This document shows, piece by piece, positions 37,368 to 45,766 of a DNA stretch of 64,000 nucleotides. Each line of letters begins with the position of its first letter. Positions within the stretch are counted from its first letter, which is position 1. The position numbers and the translations under genes are program-made. The notes under the pieces were generated by a model. The model had not been told where the DNA came from, ran no database searches, and worked only from the letters and a program-made list of their open reading frames with translations. Origin of the DNA: Nocardioides eburneiflavus (GTDB lineage: Bacteria > Actinomycetota > Actinomycetes > Propionibacteriales > Nocardioidaceae). The DNA is taken from positions 2,976,001 to 3,040,000 of the forward strand of contig NZ_SRRO01000001.1 of assembly GCF_004785795.1 (NCBI RefSeq), in the 5' to 3' direction.

Positions 37368-38099
37368 GTGCCCCTCTACCGCGACGAGGCCGTCGTGCTC
37401 CGCACCCACAAGCTGGGCGAGGCCGACCGCATCATCACCCTGCTGACGCGTCAGCACGGGCGGGTGCGCGCGGTCGCCAAGGGCGTGCGCCGTACGACCT
37501 CGCGCTGGGGCTCGCGCCTCGAGCCGTTCACCCACGTCGACCTCCAGCTCGCCGAGGGCCGCAGCCTCGACGTGATCACCCAGGCCGAGACGCTCGACCC
37601 GTTCCACGCGAGGCTGGGGCTCGACTACGACCGCTACACCGCCGGCACGGTGATGCTCGAGACCGCCGAGCGGCTGGTCACCGAGGAGAAGGAACCGGCG
37701 GTCCAGCAGTTCCTGCTCCTCGTCGGCGGCCTGCGCGCGATGTCGGGCGGCGAACACCCGGCCAAGCAGGTGCTCGACTCCTACCTGCTGCGCTCGCTGT
37801 CGGTCGCCGGCTACGCGCCGTCGTTCGACCACTGCGTCCAGTGCGGCGTCGAGGGCCCCCACCGGTTCTTCAACCCGTCCGCGGGCGGCGTGCTCTGCGC
37901 CTCGGACCGCATGCCTGGCTCCGCCACGCCGGCCTCGGAGACGGTGCTGGTGCTCGGCGCGCTGCTCGTCGGCGACTGGCCGGTCGTCCACGCCGCTGAC
38001 CCCCGGCACCTCCGCGAGGCCAGCAACCTGGTGTCGGCCTACCTCGCCTGGCACCTCGAGCGCGGCCTGCGCTCGATGGCGTACGTCGAGCGCGGGTGA
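37368..38099 (+). CDS. recO: DNA repair protein RecO
   Basis: A 243-residue recombination mediator that helps load RecA on SSB-coated DNA in the RecFOR pathway. OB-fold N terminus LYRDEAVVLRTHKLGEADRI (residues ~3-22) and TLLTRQHGRVRAVAKGVRR, then a helical domain with zinc Cys CVQCG ... GGVLC (residues ~151-175). I take GTG 37368 (reading PLYRDEAVVL) as start; an ATG at 37350 would add six residues. Upstream of uppS as in many actinobacteria, here with one secreted-protein gene between. Confidence 0.94.
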   Translation: MPLYRDEAVVLRTHKLGEADRIITLLTRQHGRVRAVAKGVRRTTSRWGSRLEPFTHVDLQLAEGRSLDVITQAETLDPFHARLGLDYDRYTAGTVMLETAERLVTEEKEPAVQQFLLLVGGLRAMSGGEHPAKQVLDSYLLRSLSVAGYAPSFDHCVQCGVEGPHRFFNPSAGGVLCASDRMPGSATPASETVLVLGALLVGDWPVVHAADPRHLREASNLVSAYLAWHLERGLRSMAYVERG

Positions 38100-38239
38100 G
38101 GTCGGGTCCCTCCCCGACCGAGGCACCCCCGATTGGGGATCTTGCTCCACGCGCATACCGGACCTGTGCGGGGCCTCGTTGGCACGAGTAGGGGTCGTCG
38201 GCCCCTCCCACACCACTGCGGACCTCGGAGGCGATCGTC

Positions 38240-39079
38240 ATGCCCGACCACACAGACCTGCTGCTCCTGCGACGTCGGGCGGGGCGCTGGACCGCCTTGG
38301 CAGGTGCCGTTCTCGCGATGTCACTGTCGTCCCCCGGACCTGCGGCGCACGCCGGGGACGGGGAGCTCCTGGACGACGTCACCGGCGCCGCCGGGACGGT
38401 GACCGAACCCGTCGTGGACCCGGTGCTCGAGGCCATCGAGACAGTCGTCCCCCCGGTGGAGCAGGCCGTCGAACCGGTGGTCGAGGACGTCGTCGAGCCG
38501 ACGGTGACCCAGGTCGAGGACGCCGTGCAGGAGACGACGGGCGGCGACCGCGGTGCTCCCTCGGAGGGAGCGGCCCGCTCGCAGGCCGAGCACGACCCGG
38601 GCGACCGACCGGACAGCGAGCCCGTCGCGCAGGCCGCCGAGCCCGTGACCTCCTCCCAGCCTGCCCCCGCGACCCCGGCGACCACCCCCACCGGTCAGGG
38701 CAGCAGCCACGCCACCGGCCAGGAGGGTCCGGGGGACGGGCCGGGGGCCGGCGCAACCGACCGACCGCGCGGAGGGCGGCGTGCGGTTGCTGCGTCCTGC
38801 GACGGGGTCGACGGCCTCCCGCCGCGCGGAGCAGCGGCACCCGTCGTCCGGGACCGCGACGTACGCGACGCCGAGGTCGCCGGATCGAGCCGTGGCGACG
38901 GCCGGCCCGATGACCGGTCGGACGGTGCCCGCGCCTTCGTCCTGCCGGGACCCGGCGGCCCGGCGCCGGCGCTCGTCGAGCCCGATCCGGTCCGCACGCT
39001 CTGGCTGACCGGGCTCGTCGCGCTGGTCATGATGCTGACGGCCGGCCTGACCGTGGTCCTGGTGCGCGAGCTCGAGTGA
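38240..39079 (+). CDS. Secreted, C-terminally membrane-anchored hypothetical protein
   Basis: A 279-residue protein with a signal peptide (cleavage likely after PAAHA, residue ~37), a Val/Glu/Pro-rich stretch with quasi-repeats (EPVVDPVLEAIETVVPP, then VEQAVEPVVEDVVEPTVTQV), a long low-complexity Gly/Pro/Asp region and one C-terminal membrane helix (residues ~252-273) ending in a short RELE tail. This is the layout of actinobacterial cell-surface anchor or chaplin-like proteins, but no domain is recognised. GGAGGCGATCGTC precedes the ATG. Function unknown. Confidence 0.6.
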   Translation: MPDHTDLLLLRRRAGRWTALAGAVLAMSLSSPGPAAHAGDGELLDDVTGAAGTVTEPVVDPVLEAIETVVPPVEQAVEPVVEDVVEPTVTQVEDAVQETTGGDRGAPSEGAARSQAEHDPGDRPDSEPVAQAAEPVTSSQPAPATPATTPTGQGSSHATGQEGPGDGPGAGATDRPRGGRRAVAASCDGVDGLPPRGAAAPVVRDRDVRDAEVAGSSRGDGRPDDRSDGARAFVLPGPGGPAPALVEPDPVRTLWLTGLVALVMMLTAGLTVVLVRELE

Positions 39080-39124
39080 CCGGCCCGGCACCCTCGGCGA
39101 GCGTCCAGCACTACGCTGGCGCAC

Positions 39125-39907
39125 GTGAAGCGACAGGTGAAGCCGCCCACCCCACACCCCAGCGGCGCCACCCCGCCGCCGGTGCCGCGCGACCTCGTCC
39201 CGGAGCACGTCGCGATCATCATGGACGGCAACGGCCGCTGGGCCAAGCAGCGTGGGCTGCCGCGCACCAAGGGCCACGAGGAGGGCGAGAGCACGCTCTT
39301 CGACGTCGTCGAGGGGGCGATCGAGATCGGCGTGAAGGCCGTCTCCGCCTACGCGTTCTCCACCGAGAACTGGTCGCGCTCGCCCGACGAGGTCCGCTTC
39401 CTGATGGGCTTCAACCGCGACGTGATCCGCCGCCGCCGCGACGAGATGCACGACCTCGGCGTACGGGTGCGCTGGGCCGGTCGCGCACCGCGGCTGTGGA
39501 AGTCGGTCATCAAGGAGCTCCAGGTCGCCGAGGAGATGACCAGGGACAACGATGTCCTCACCCTGACGATGTGCGTCAACTACGGCGGTCGCGCCGAGCT
39601 CGCCGACGCGGCCCGCGCCATCGGTCGGGAGGTCGCCGCCGGCCGACTCGACCCGGACAGGATCGACGAGAAGACCTTCGCCCGCCACCTCTACGTGCCC
39701 GAGCTGCCCGACGCCGACCTGGTCTGGCGCACGTCGGGTGAGCAGCGCCTGTCCAACTTCATGCTCTGGCAGGCGGCGTACAGCGAGATGGTCTTCAGCG
39801 ACGTGCTCTGGCCCGACGTCGACCGGCGTCACCTCTGGGCGGCCATCGAGACGTACGCCAGCCGCGACCGCCGGTACGGCGGCGCGATCCCCAACATCCC
39901 GGGCTGA
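39125..39907 (+). CDS. uppS: Isoprenyl transferase (undecaprenyl/decaprenyl diphosphate synthase)
   Basis: A 260-residue cis-prenyltransferase making the lipid carrier for cell-wall synthesis from IPP and an allylic diphosphate. Motifs: AIIMDGNGRWAKQRG (catalytic Asp, residues ~30-44), AYAFSTENWSRS (~77-88), and DLVWRTSGEQRLSNFMLW near residue 198. Cytoplasmic face of the membrane. GTG start at 39125. Convergent with zur, 3 bases apart. Product chain length cannot be told from sequence. Confidence 0.96.
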   Translation: MKRQVKPPTPHPSGATPPPVPRDLVPEHVAIIMDGNGRWAKQRGLPRTKGHEEGESTLFDVVEGAIEIGVKAVSAYAFSTENWSRSPDEVRFLMGFNRDVIRRRRDEMHDLGVRVRWAGRAPRLWKSVIKELQVAEEMTRDNDVLTLTMCVNYGGRAELADAARAIGREVAAGRLDPDRIDEKTFARHLYVPELPDADLVWRTSGEQRLSNFMLWQAAYSEMVFSDVLWPDVDRRHLWAAIETYASRDRRYGGAIPNIPG

Positions 39908-39910
39908 GCC

Positions 39911-40315
39911 CTACCGGCAGGCCGGGCAGGTCCCGAAGATCTCCAGCGTGTGGCTGATGTCGGCATAGCCGTGCTCGCCGGCGATCGAGCTGGTCCACCG
40001 CTCGACGGCAGGTCCCTCGACCTCGACGGTCGCGCCGCACGAGCGGCACACGAGGTGGTGGTGGTGCGTGTCGGAGCAGCTGCGCCAGATCGCCTCGCCG
40101 TCCTCGTTGCGCAGCATGTCGACCTCGCCGGCCTCGGCGAGCGTCGCGAGGGTGCGGTAGACGGTCGCGAGCCCCACGGAGTCGCCCTGCCGCGAGATCA
40201 GGTCGTGGATCTCCTGCGCGCTGCGGAAGTCGTCGAAGCCGGCGAGCGCCGCTGCGACGGCGAGCCGCTGGCGGGTCGGGCGTACGGGCGGGCGCCGCTG
40301 CTCAGTGCTCGTCAT
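39911..40315 (-). CDS. zur: Zinc uptake regulator Zur (Fur family)
   Basis: A 134-residue Fur-family repressor. Winged helix TRQRLAVAAALAGFDDFRSA (residues ~14-33) and DSVGLATVYRTLATLAEAGE, then metal-binding segment THHHHLVCRSCG and the structural CPAC near the C terminus. The linked znuABC genes identify it as Zur. It overlaps znuB by 14 bases, the last gene of a znuA-znuC-znuB-zur operon, so the repressor controls its own level through the operator at 43088 (inference). Confidence 0.93.
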   Translation of the reverse strand: MTSTEQRRPPVRPTRQRLAVAAALAGFDDFRSAQEIHDLISRQGDSVGLATVYRTLATLAEAGEVDMLRNEDGEAIWRSCSDTHHHHLVCRSCGATVEVEGPAVERWTSSIAGEHGYADISHTLEIFGTCPACR

Positions 40316-41306
40316 AGTGCTCCCCGTGCGGTGCGTGGCGATGGCCGTCGTGGACGTAGTCGACGTGGTCGCCGTGCGGGACAGCGGGGTGGCCGCAGTC
40401 CTGGCCGTGCTCGTGTGGGTGCTGGTCCGGGGAGCGGTGCGGGGTCGCGGCCACCTCGGGGAAGGGCGCCAGCAGCCGGCTGCGGCGGCGCAGCCACACC
40501 CCGATCGGCCACGTCGCGGTGAACATCGCCAGGGCGAGAAGCACGATCGTGGGTCCGGGGGCGACCGCGACGGAGAACGACAGCCACGCACTCAGCAGCA
40601 GGCCGCCGACCGACGCGAGGCACCCGACCCCCATCGCGCCGAGGAGCGTCACCCGGAAGGAGCGGGCCAGCTGCTGCGAGGTCGCGACCGGCACGACCAT
40701 CAGCGCCGAGACCAGGAGCAGCCCGACCGTACGCATCGCTACGGTGATGCTCACCGCGGCGAGCACCGCGATGAGCAGGTTCCACGCGCGTACGCGCAGG
40801 CCGGCCACCCGGGCGAAGTCCTGGTCGCTCGCGACCGCGAACAGCTGGGGCGACAGCCCGACCGCCACGACGAGCACCACCGCGGTCAGCGCCGCGGTGA
40901 ACCACACGTCGGAGGCGGAGATCGCGTTGAGGGAGCCGAACAGGTACGCCTGGAGGGTGGCGGCGCCCTCGCCGGCGATGCCGGTGATGAGGACGCCTCC
41001 GGCCAGGCCGCCGTAGAACAGCAGGGCGAGCGCCACGTCGCCGTTGGTGTGGCCGCGCTCGCGGATCAGCTCCATCAGCACCGCGCCGAGCACGGCGACG
41101 AGGACGGCGGTCCACGTCGGCGACGTGCCGGTGAGCAGGCCGAGGGCGACGCCGGTCACCGCGACGTGGCCGATGCCGTCGCCGAGGAGCGCGAGCCGGC
41201 GCTGCACCAGGAAGGTGCCGATCGCCGGGGCGGCGAGGCCGGTCAGCAGCGCGGCGATGAGCGCGCGCTGCATGAACCCGAGCGAGAAGAGGTCGACGAA
41301 GGTCAT
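40302..41306 (-). CDS. znuB: Zinc ABC transporter permease with His-rich C-terminal tail
   Basis: A 334-residue permease of the ABC-3 family with about eight membrane segments (residues ~8-285): LVQRRLALLGDGIGHVAVTG and GEGAATLQAYLFGSLNAIS are family motifs. Beyond the last helix is an unusual ~45-residue tail with about 13 His (HPHEHGQDCGHP, HDGHRHAPHGEHYDEH). The tail is expected on the cytoplasmic side and may hold zinc. Starts one base after the znuC stop; overlaps zur. Confidence 0.92.
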   Translation of the reverse strand: MTFVDLFSLGFMQRALIAALLTGLAAPAIGTFLVQRRLALLGDGIGHVAVTGVALGLLTGTSPTWTAVLVAVLGAVLMELIRERGHTNGDVALALLFYGGLAGGVLITGIAGEGAATLQAYLFGSLNAISASDVWFTAALTAVVLVVAVGLSPQLFAVASDQDFARVAGLRVRAWNLLIAVLAAVSITVAMRTVGLLLVSALMVVPVATSQQLARSFRVTLLGAMGVGCLASVGGLLLSAWLSFSVAVAPGPTIVLLALAMFTATWPIGVWLRRRSRLLAPFPEVAATPHRSPDQHPHEHGQDCGHPAVPHGDHVDYVHDGHRHAPHGEHYDEH

Positions 41307-41307
41307 C

Positions 41308-42123
41308 TCAGTGCGCCCCCCGGTCCCAGTCGAAGGGTGACGCCACGTGCGGCGCGTGGTCGTGGCTGCCCGGCCCGTGATCCGGTCCGTGGTCGTGGTC
41401 GTGGTGGGTGTGGGACGCGACCTCCTGGGTGAGCGGAGGGCCGTCGTAGGCAACCCGGCCGTCACGCATCACCACCGTCCGGTCGACCAGGGACATCATC
41501 GGGCCGATCTCGTGCGCGACGAGCAGGATCGTGGCCCCGCGCGCCTTGAGCCGCCCCAGCGCGTCCGCGAGGGCCTGCTGGTTGGGCAGGTCCACGCCGG
41601 CCGTGGGCTCGTCGAGGACGAGCAGGTCGGGCTCGCTGGCGAGGGCGCGCGCGATGAGGACGCGCTGCTGCTGGCCGCCGGAGAGCTGGGACACGCCGTA
41701 CGAGGCTCGGTCGGTGAGGCCGACCACCTCGAGCGCCGACTCCACGGCGCGGCGGTCGGCCGCGCTCGTCGGTCGCAGCAGACGGCGTCGCCCGACGCGC
41801 CCGGACGCCACGACCTCGCGCACCGTGGCCGGCACGCCGCCGGTGGCGGTGGAGCGCTGCGGCACGAACCCCAGCCTCGACCAGTCGCCGAACTCCTCGA
41901 TCGGGGTGCCGAACAACCGGACCACTCCCCGGGTGTGGGGGAGCAGCCCGGTGACAGCGCGGACGAGGGTCGACTTCCCCGAGCCGTTGGGGCCGAGCAA
42001 CGTCACCATCTCACCGGCGCGCACGGCCAGGTCGACGTCGCGCAGGACCGGCCGGCCGCCGATGGCGACGGAGACCTGCTCGAGGGTGACGGGAGCGACG
42101 TCGGGGGAGGGGGGCGAGGTCAC
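41308..42123 (-). CDS. znuC: Zinc ABC transporter ATP-binding protein with His-rich tail
   Basis: A 271-residue ABC ATPase. Walker [10 protein letters not shown] (residues ~44-52), signature LSGGQQQR (~147), Walker [14 protein letters not shown]-loop VAHE. The last ~35 residues form a His-rich tail ([20 protein letters not shown], about 10 His in total) not present in most ZnuC. GTG start at 42123 overlaps the znuA stop (GTGA). Confidence 0.93.
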   Translation of the reverse strand: MTSPPSPDVAPVTLEQVSVAIGGRPVLRDVDLAVRAGEMVTLLGPNGSGKSTLVRAVTGLLPHTRGVVRLFGTPIEEFGDWSRLGFVPQRSTATGGVPATVREVVASGRVGRRRLLRPTSAADRRAVESALEVVGLTDRASYGVSQLSGGQQQRVLIARALASEPDLLVLDEPTAGVDLPNQQALADALGRLKARGATILLVAHEIGPMMSLVDRTVVMRDGRVAYDGPPLTQEVASHTHHDHDHGPDHGPGSHDHAPHVASPFDWDRGAH

Positions 42124-43088
42124 GAGCAGCCGTTGGCCTGCTGGAGTGCTGAAAGGTTCGAGCGCATGATGGAAAGGTAGTCCTCGTCGGCCGTCTCGTC
42201 CGAGAGGCCCTCGAGCGGGTCGAGGACGGCCGTCGTCACGCCAAGGTCGCCGGCGAGGGTCTCGGCCATCTTGGGGCTGACCAGCCGCTCGGAGAACACG
42301 GTGGTCACGCCGTCGGCCTCGATGGCCTCCTGGAGGTGGGCCAGGTCGGCGGCGGTGGGCTCGGCGTCGGGGGAGAGGCCGGCGATCGCCTCGAACTCCA
42401 GGCCGTAGCGCGTCAGGTAGGCGAACGCCTGGTGGCTCACCACGGTCGTGCTGCGCTCACACGTGGCGAGGCCCGAGCTGTACTCCTCGTCGAGCGTCTC
42501 GAGCTCGGCGCGGAGGGCAGCGGCGTTGTCGGCGTAGGTCTGCGCGCCGTCGGGGTCGACCTCGGCGAGCTCGTCGGCGACGGAGTCGGCGAAGTCCGCG
42601 ACGCGCAGCGGGTCGAGCCAGAAGTGCGGGTCGAGGTCACCGTGGTCGTCGTGGCCCTCCTCCTCGGCGTGCTCGTCCTCGGCGTGCTCGTCCTCCGACT
42701 CCCCCTCGTGGTCGTGGTCGCCCTCGGTGGCCGGGATCAGGTCGACCACGGCGGCCGCGTCGAGGATCGGCGCGTCGCTGTTCTCGGCAGCGGCGTCGAC
42801 CGCCGGCTGGAAGCCCTCCTCGAGCACGACGAGGTCGGCGCTGTCGAGGGACGCGGTCTGCGCGATCGTGAGGTCGAGGTCGTGGGGCTCCTGCCCGGGC
42901 TGGGTGAGGTTGTCGACCGTCCACCCGTCGCCCGCCACCCGCTCGGTCACCCACGCCAGCGGGTAGAACGACGCGACGGCCTGGCGACCACTTCCAGACG
43001 CGCCGGCGTCCGACGACCCGCACCCGGCAAGGAGGACGGACGCGGTGAGGATGCTGGCAAGGGGGACGAGGCGGGTGGCGAGCGACAT
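42120..43088 (-). CDS. znuA: Zinc-binding lipoprotein ZnuA
   Basis: A 322-residue cluster A-I (TroA-like) substrate-binding lipoprotein: lipobox LLAGC (Cys 23), metal ligands in QEPHDLDL (His 69), PHFWLDP (His ~155) and SHQAFAYL (His ~216), and Glu/Asp late. Between the first two ligands is the charged His/Asp/Glu loop typical of zinc-specific ZnuA (residues ~123-150, [20 protein letters not shown]). Delivers zinc to ZnuBC on the outer face of the membrane. First gene of the operon, behind two Zur boxes. Confidence 0.95.
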   Translation of the reverse strand: MSLATRLVPLASILTASVLLAGCGSSDAGASGSGRQAVASFYPLAWVTERVAGDGWTVDNLTQPGQEPHDLDLTIAQTASLDSADLVVLEEGFQPAVDAAAENSDAPILDAAAVVDLIPATEGDHDHEGESEDEHAEDEHAEEEGHDDHGDLDPHFWLDPLRVADFADSVADELAEVDPDGAQTYADNAAALRAELETLDEEYSSGLATCERSTTVVSHQAFAYLTRYGLEFEAIAGLSPDAEPTAADLAHLQEAIEADGVTTVFSERLVSPKMAETLAGDLGVTTAVLDPLEGLSDETADEDYLSIMRSNLSALQQANGCS

Positions 43089-43124
43089 GAGAACGATTCT
43101 CAGCGATGTTGAGAATCGTTGTCA
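43088..43124. promoter_or_regulatory. Double Zur-box-like operator upstream of znuA
   Basis: Two 15-bp palindromic boxes, TGAGAACGATTCTCA (43088-43102) and TGAGAATCGTTGTCA (43110-43124), 22 bp apart; together they also make a perfect 11-bp inverted repeat AACGATTCTCA / TGAGAATCGTT. The first box touches the start codon. Form matches Fur/Zur boxes (TGANAAN-NNTTNTCA), and the neighbouring znu-zur genes make Zur the expected binder. Confidence 0.85.
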
Positions 43125-43130
43125 AACTCA

Positions 43131-43197
43131 GGGGTAGTCCACCGGGAAACGGTCGTGCTGACGGTCCCCAGACAGCCAGAACCCGGTGGACTACCCC
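43131..43197. repeat. Long hairpin GGGGTAGTCCACCGGG / CCCGGTGGACTACCCC
   Basis: Perfect 16-bp inverted repeat with a 35-base loop, between the znuA operator and the monooxygenase-like gene (17 bases before its GTG). Shares the GTAGTCC...GGACTAC ends with the hairpin at 36388. Could be a structured RNA, a terminator-like element or a palindromic repeat. Confidence 0.75.
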
Positions 43198-43213
43198 GCC
43201 GTAGGGTGGTGCC

Positions 43214-43555
43214 GTGCTCGTCCTCACCCGCCTCCGTACGCCCTCCGGCCCCACCGGTCCCGACGCCGCGGCGGAGGATGAGCTCCGGCAGGGCCTCCTG
43301 CGTGCCCTCGCCATCCTCGCCGCGAAGCCCGGCTACGTCGGCGGCCAGGTCGGCCGCAACGTCGACGACCCGGGACTGTGGGTGCTCACCACTCGCTGGG
43401 AGAACGTCGGCTCCTACCGCCGCGCGCTGGGTTCGTACGAGGGCAAGATGCACATCCAGCCGCTGATGGTGCACGCGGTCGACGAGCCCAGTGCGTACGA
43501 GGTGGTCGAGGAGGGGACCGACCTCAACGAGGCCCGACCCCGATCGATAGGGTGA
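43214..43555 (+). CDS. Antibiotic-biosynthesis-monooxygenase-like (ABM-fold) protein
   Basis: A 113-residue ferredoxin-like alpha+beta barrel protein: LRALAILAAKPGYVGGQVGR (residues ~28-47) and WVLTTRWENVGSYRRALGS (~55-73) match the ABM-type fold. These are dimeric, heme-degrading or quinone-forming in some relatives; the function here is unknown. GTG start at 43214. Same strand as glyS, 71 bases before it, a common arrangement in Nocardioides (inference). Confidence 0.75.
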   Translation: MLVLTRLRTPSGPTGPDAAAEDELRQGLLRALAILAAKPGYVGGQVGRNVDDPGLWVLTTRWENVGSYRRALGSYEGKMHIQPLMVHAVDEPSAYEVVEEGTDLNEARPRSIG

Positions 43556-43626
43556 GCGCTCGCTCGACCCCGTACGCACTGCCCGAGCCGGCAGCCAGCC
43601 GGCCCGACCACTGAAGGACATCCACC

Positions 43627-45027
43627 GTGGCCAAGCCCGCACCCACCGCCCTGGACAACGTCGTCTCCCTCGCCAAGCGTCGGGGTTTCGTCTTCCCCTG
43701 CGGTGAGATCTACGGCGGCACCCGCTCCGCCTGGGACTACGGCCCGCTCGGCGTGGAGCTCAAGGAGAACATCAAGCGCCAGTGGTGGCGGTCCATGGTC
43801 ACCCGCCGCGACGACGTCGTCGGCCTCGACTCCAGCGTCATCCTGCCGACCCGCACGTGGGAGGCCAGCGGCCACCTCAGCACCTTCAGCGACCCGCTCG
43901 TCGAGTGCCAGTCGTGCCACAAGCGCTTCCGCGAGGACCACCTCCAGGAGGACTACGCGGCCAAGAAGGGGATCGACGACCCCGACACGGTCGACATCAA
44001 CGAGTCGATCGCGTGCCCCAACTGCGGCACCCGCAACGCGTGGACCGAGCCGCGAAACTTCAACATGATGCTCAAGACCTACCTCGGCGTCATCGAGGAC
44101 GAGTCGGGCCTGCACTACCTGCGTCCCGAGACGGCCCAGGGGATCTTCGTCAACTTCGCCAACGTGGTGACCTCGAGCCGCCAGAAGCCGCCCTTCGGCA
44201 TCGCCCAGATGGGCAAGAGCTTCCGCAACGAGATCACCCCCGGCAACTTCATCTTCCGCACCCGCGAGTTCGAGCAGATGGAGATGGAGTTCTTCGTCAA
44301 GCCGGGCGAGGACGACGAGTGGTTCCGCTACTGGATCGAGGAGCGCACCCGCTGGTACGTCGACCTCGGCATCGACCCCGACAACCTCCGCCACTACGAG
44401 CACCCCGAGGAGAAGCTGTCCCACTACTCCAAGGGCACGACCGACATCGAGTACCGCTTCGGGTTCTCCGGCCGTGACTTCGAGGAGCTCGAGGGGATCG
44501 CCAACCGCACCGACTTCGACCTCAAGCAGCACAGCGAGTTCTCCGGCAAGGACCTGTCCTACTACGACCAGGCCGCCGACGAGCGCTACATCCCCTACGT
44601 CATCGAGCCCGCAGCCGGGCTCACCCGCTCGCTGATGGCGTTCCTCATCGACGCCTACACCGAGGACGAGGCGCCCAACACCAAGGGCGGCGTCGACAAG
44701 CGCGTCGTGCTCAAGCTCGACCCGCGTCTCGCGCCGGTCAAGGTCGCGGTGCTGCCGCTGAGCCGCAACGCCGACCTCTCGCCCAAGGCCAAGGCGCTCG
44801 CCGCCGAGCTGCGCCAGAACTGGAACGTCGACTTCGACGACTCCGGTGCGATCGGTCGCCGCTACCGACGCCAGGACGAGATCGGCACCCCCTACTGCGT
44901 GACCATCGACTTCGAGACCCTCGACGACGACGCCGTCACGATCCGCGAGCGCGACACCATGTCGCAGGAGCGGGTCAGCCTCGACGGCATCACGCGCTGG
45001 TTCGCGGAGAAGCTCGTCGGCTGCTGA
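43627..45027 (+). CDS. glyS: Glycine-tRNA ligase (dimeric alpha2 type)
   Basis: A 466-residue class II aminoacyl-tRNA synthetase. Opening [20 protein letters not shown] (residues ~11-30), zinc Cys CQSCHKRF and CPNCGTRN, motif 2 [20 protein letters not shown] (~196-215), motif 3 [12 protein letters not shown] (~328-339) and an anticodon-binding C-terminal domain. GTG start at 43627 after AGGACATCCACC. Normal length. No T-box precedes it. Confidence 0.97.
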   Translation: MAKPAPTALDNVVSLAKRRGFVFPCGEIYGGTRSAWDYGPLGVELKENIKRQWWRSMVTRRDDVVGLDSSVILPTRTWEASGHLSTFSDPLVECQSCHKRFREDHLQEDYAAKKGIDDPDTVDINESIACPNCGTRNAWTEPRNFNMMLKTYLGVIEDESGLHYLRPETAQGIFVNFANVVTSSRQKPPFGIAQMGKSFRNEITPGNFIFRTREFEQMEMEFFVKPGEDDEWFRYWIEERTRWYVDLGIDPDNLRHYEHPEEKLSHYSKGTTDIEYRFGFSGRDFEELEGIANRTDFDLKQHSEFSGKDLSYYDQAADERYIPYVIEPAAGLTRSLMAFLIDAYTEDEAPNTKGGVDKRVVLKLDPRLAPVKVAVLPLSRNADLSPKAKALAAELRQNWNVDFDDSGAIGRRYRRQDEIGTPYCVTIDFETLDDDAVTIRERDTMSQERVSLDGITRWFAEKLVGC

Positions 45028-45075
45028 GCCGTCCGTACGCCCGATCCGGGCGCGGCGACGTGCCAGAGTGTCGCC

Positions 45076-45729
45076 ATGCGGCGCACCCTCCTCCTGACCG
45101 TCGCGCTGGGAGTGGTCCTGGCGGCGTCGGCGTGCTCGAGTAATGAGCCCGAGACGTCCACGCCTCCGGCGACCGGCGCCACGTCCGACGGCAGCGAGCC
45201 CGGGACCGAGCCCGGCACCCAGCCCGGCACCGAGCCCGGCACCGAGCTCGGCTTCGGTGACTCCGCAGTGCTCGCCTGGCAGCCGACGCAGGAGCTCGCG
45301 GGTGAGCTCGAGCTGACCGTCGAGGCGGTCGCCGAGCAGCCGCAGTCGGTCTTCGACGGGTGGACCCGGGACGAGGCGATGGCGGTGGCCCGGCCCTACT
45401 TCGTGACGGTCACGCTCGCCAACGTCGGCGACACCGACCTCGGCGGCCAGGACGTGCCGCTCTACCTCCGCGACACCCGCGGGACCCTCGGTGCTCCGTG
45501 GACCCTGGGCGGCGACTTCACCGCGTGCCAGAGCGGACCGCTGCCGGTGCCCTTCGAGGCGGGCGCCGAGGCCGAGATGTGCCTGGTCTACCTCGTGCCC
45601 GACGGCGGGCGGGTCCGCGACCTGGTGTTCGAGCCCACCGAGGGCTACGACCCGATCACGTGGTCCGGCGACGTCGACGAGCCCGTACGTCCGCGCAAGG
45701 ACGGCGGGAAGAGGCGCGGTCGCGGCTGA
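45076..45729 (+). CDS. Secreted lipoprotein with EPGT repeats
   Basis: A 217-residue lipoprotein: signal peptide with lipobox SAC (Cys ~20), a linker with EPGTEPGTQPGTEPGTELG (four Pro-Gly-Thr units), then a single beta-rich domain of ~140 residues (ARPYFVTVTLANVGDTDLGG ... CQSGPLPVPFEAGAEAEMCL) reminiscent of DUF4352/TelAp11-like immunoglobulin-fold extracellular domains. Two Cys could form a disulfide. Basic C terminus (RPRKDGGKRRGRG). Function unknown. Confidence 0.7.
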   Translation: MRRTLLLTVALGVVLAASACSSNEPETSTPPATGATSDGSEPGTEPGTQPGTEPGTELGFGDSAVLAWQPTQELAGELELTVEAVAEQPQSVFDGWTRDEAMAVARPYFVTVTLANVGDTDLGGQDVPLYLRDTRGTLGAPWTLGGDFTACQSGPLPVPFEAGAEAEMCLVYLVPDGGRVRDLVFEPTEGYDPITWSGDVDEPVRPRKDGGKRRGRG

Positions 45730-45766
45730 TTTGGGCAGGGGCGGGACCGGGTTCGACAATGGGTGG

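Noticed and set aside
43556..43626. T-box before glyS
   Set aside because: The gap is only 71 bases and lacks the T-box sequence and a terminator.
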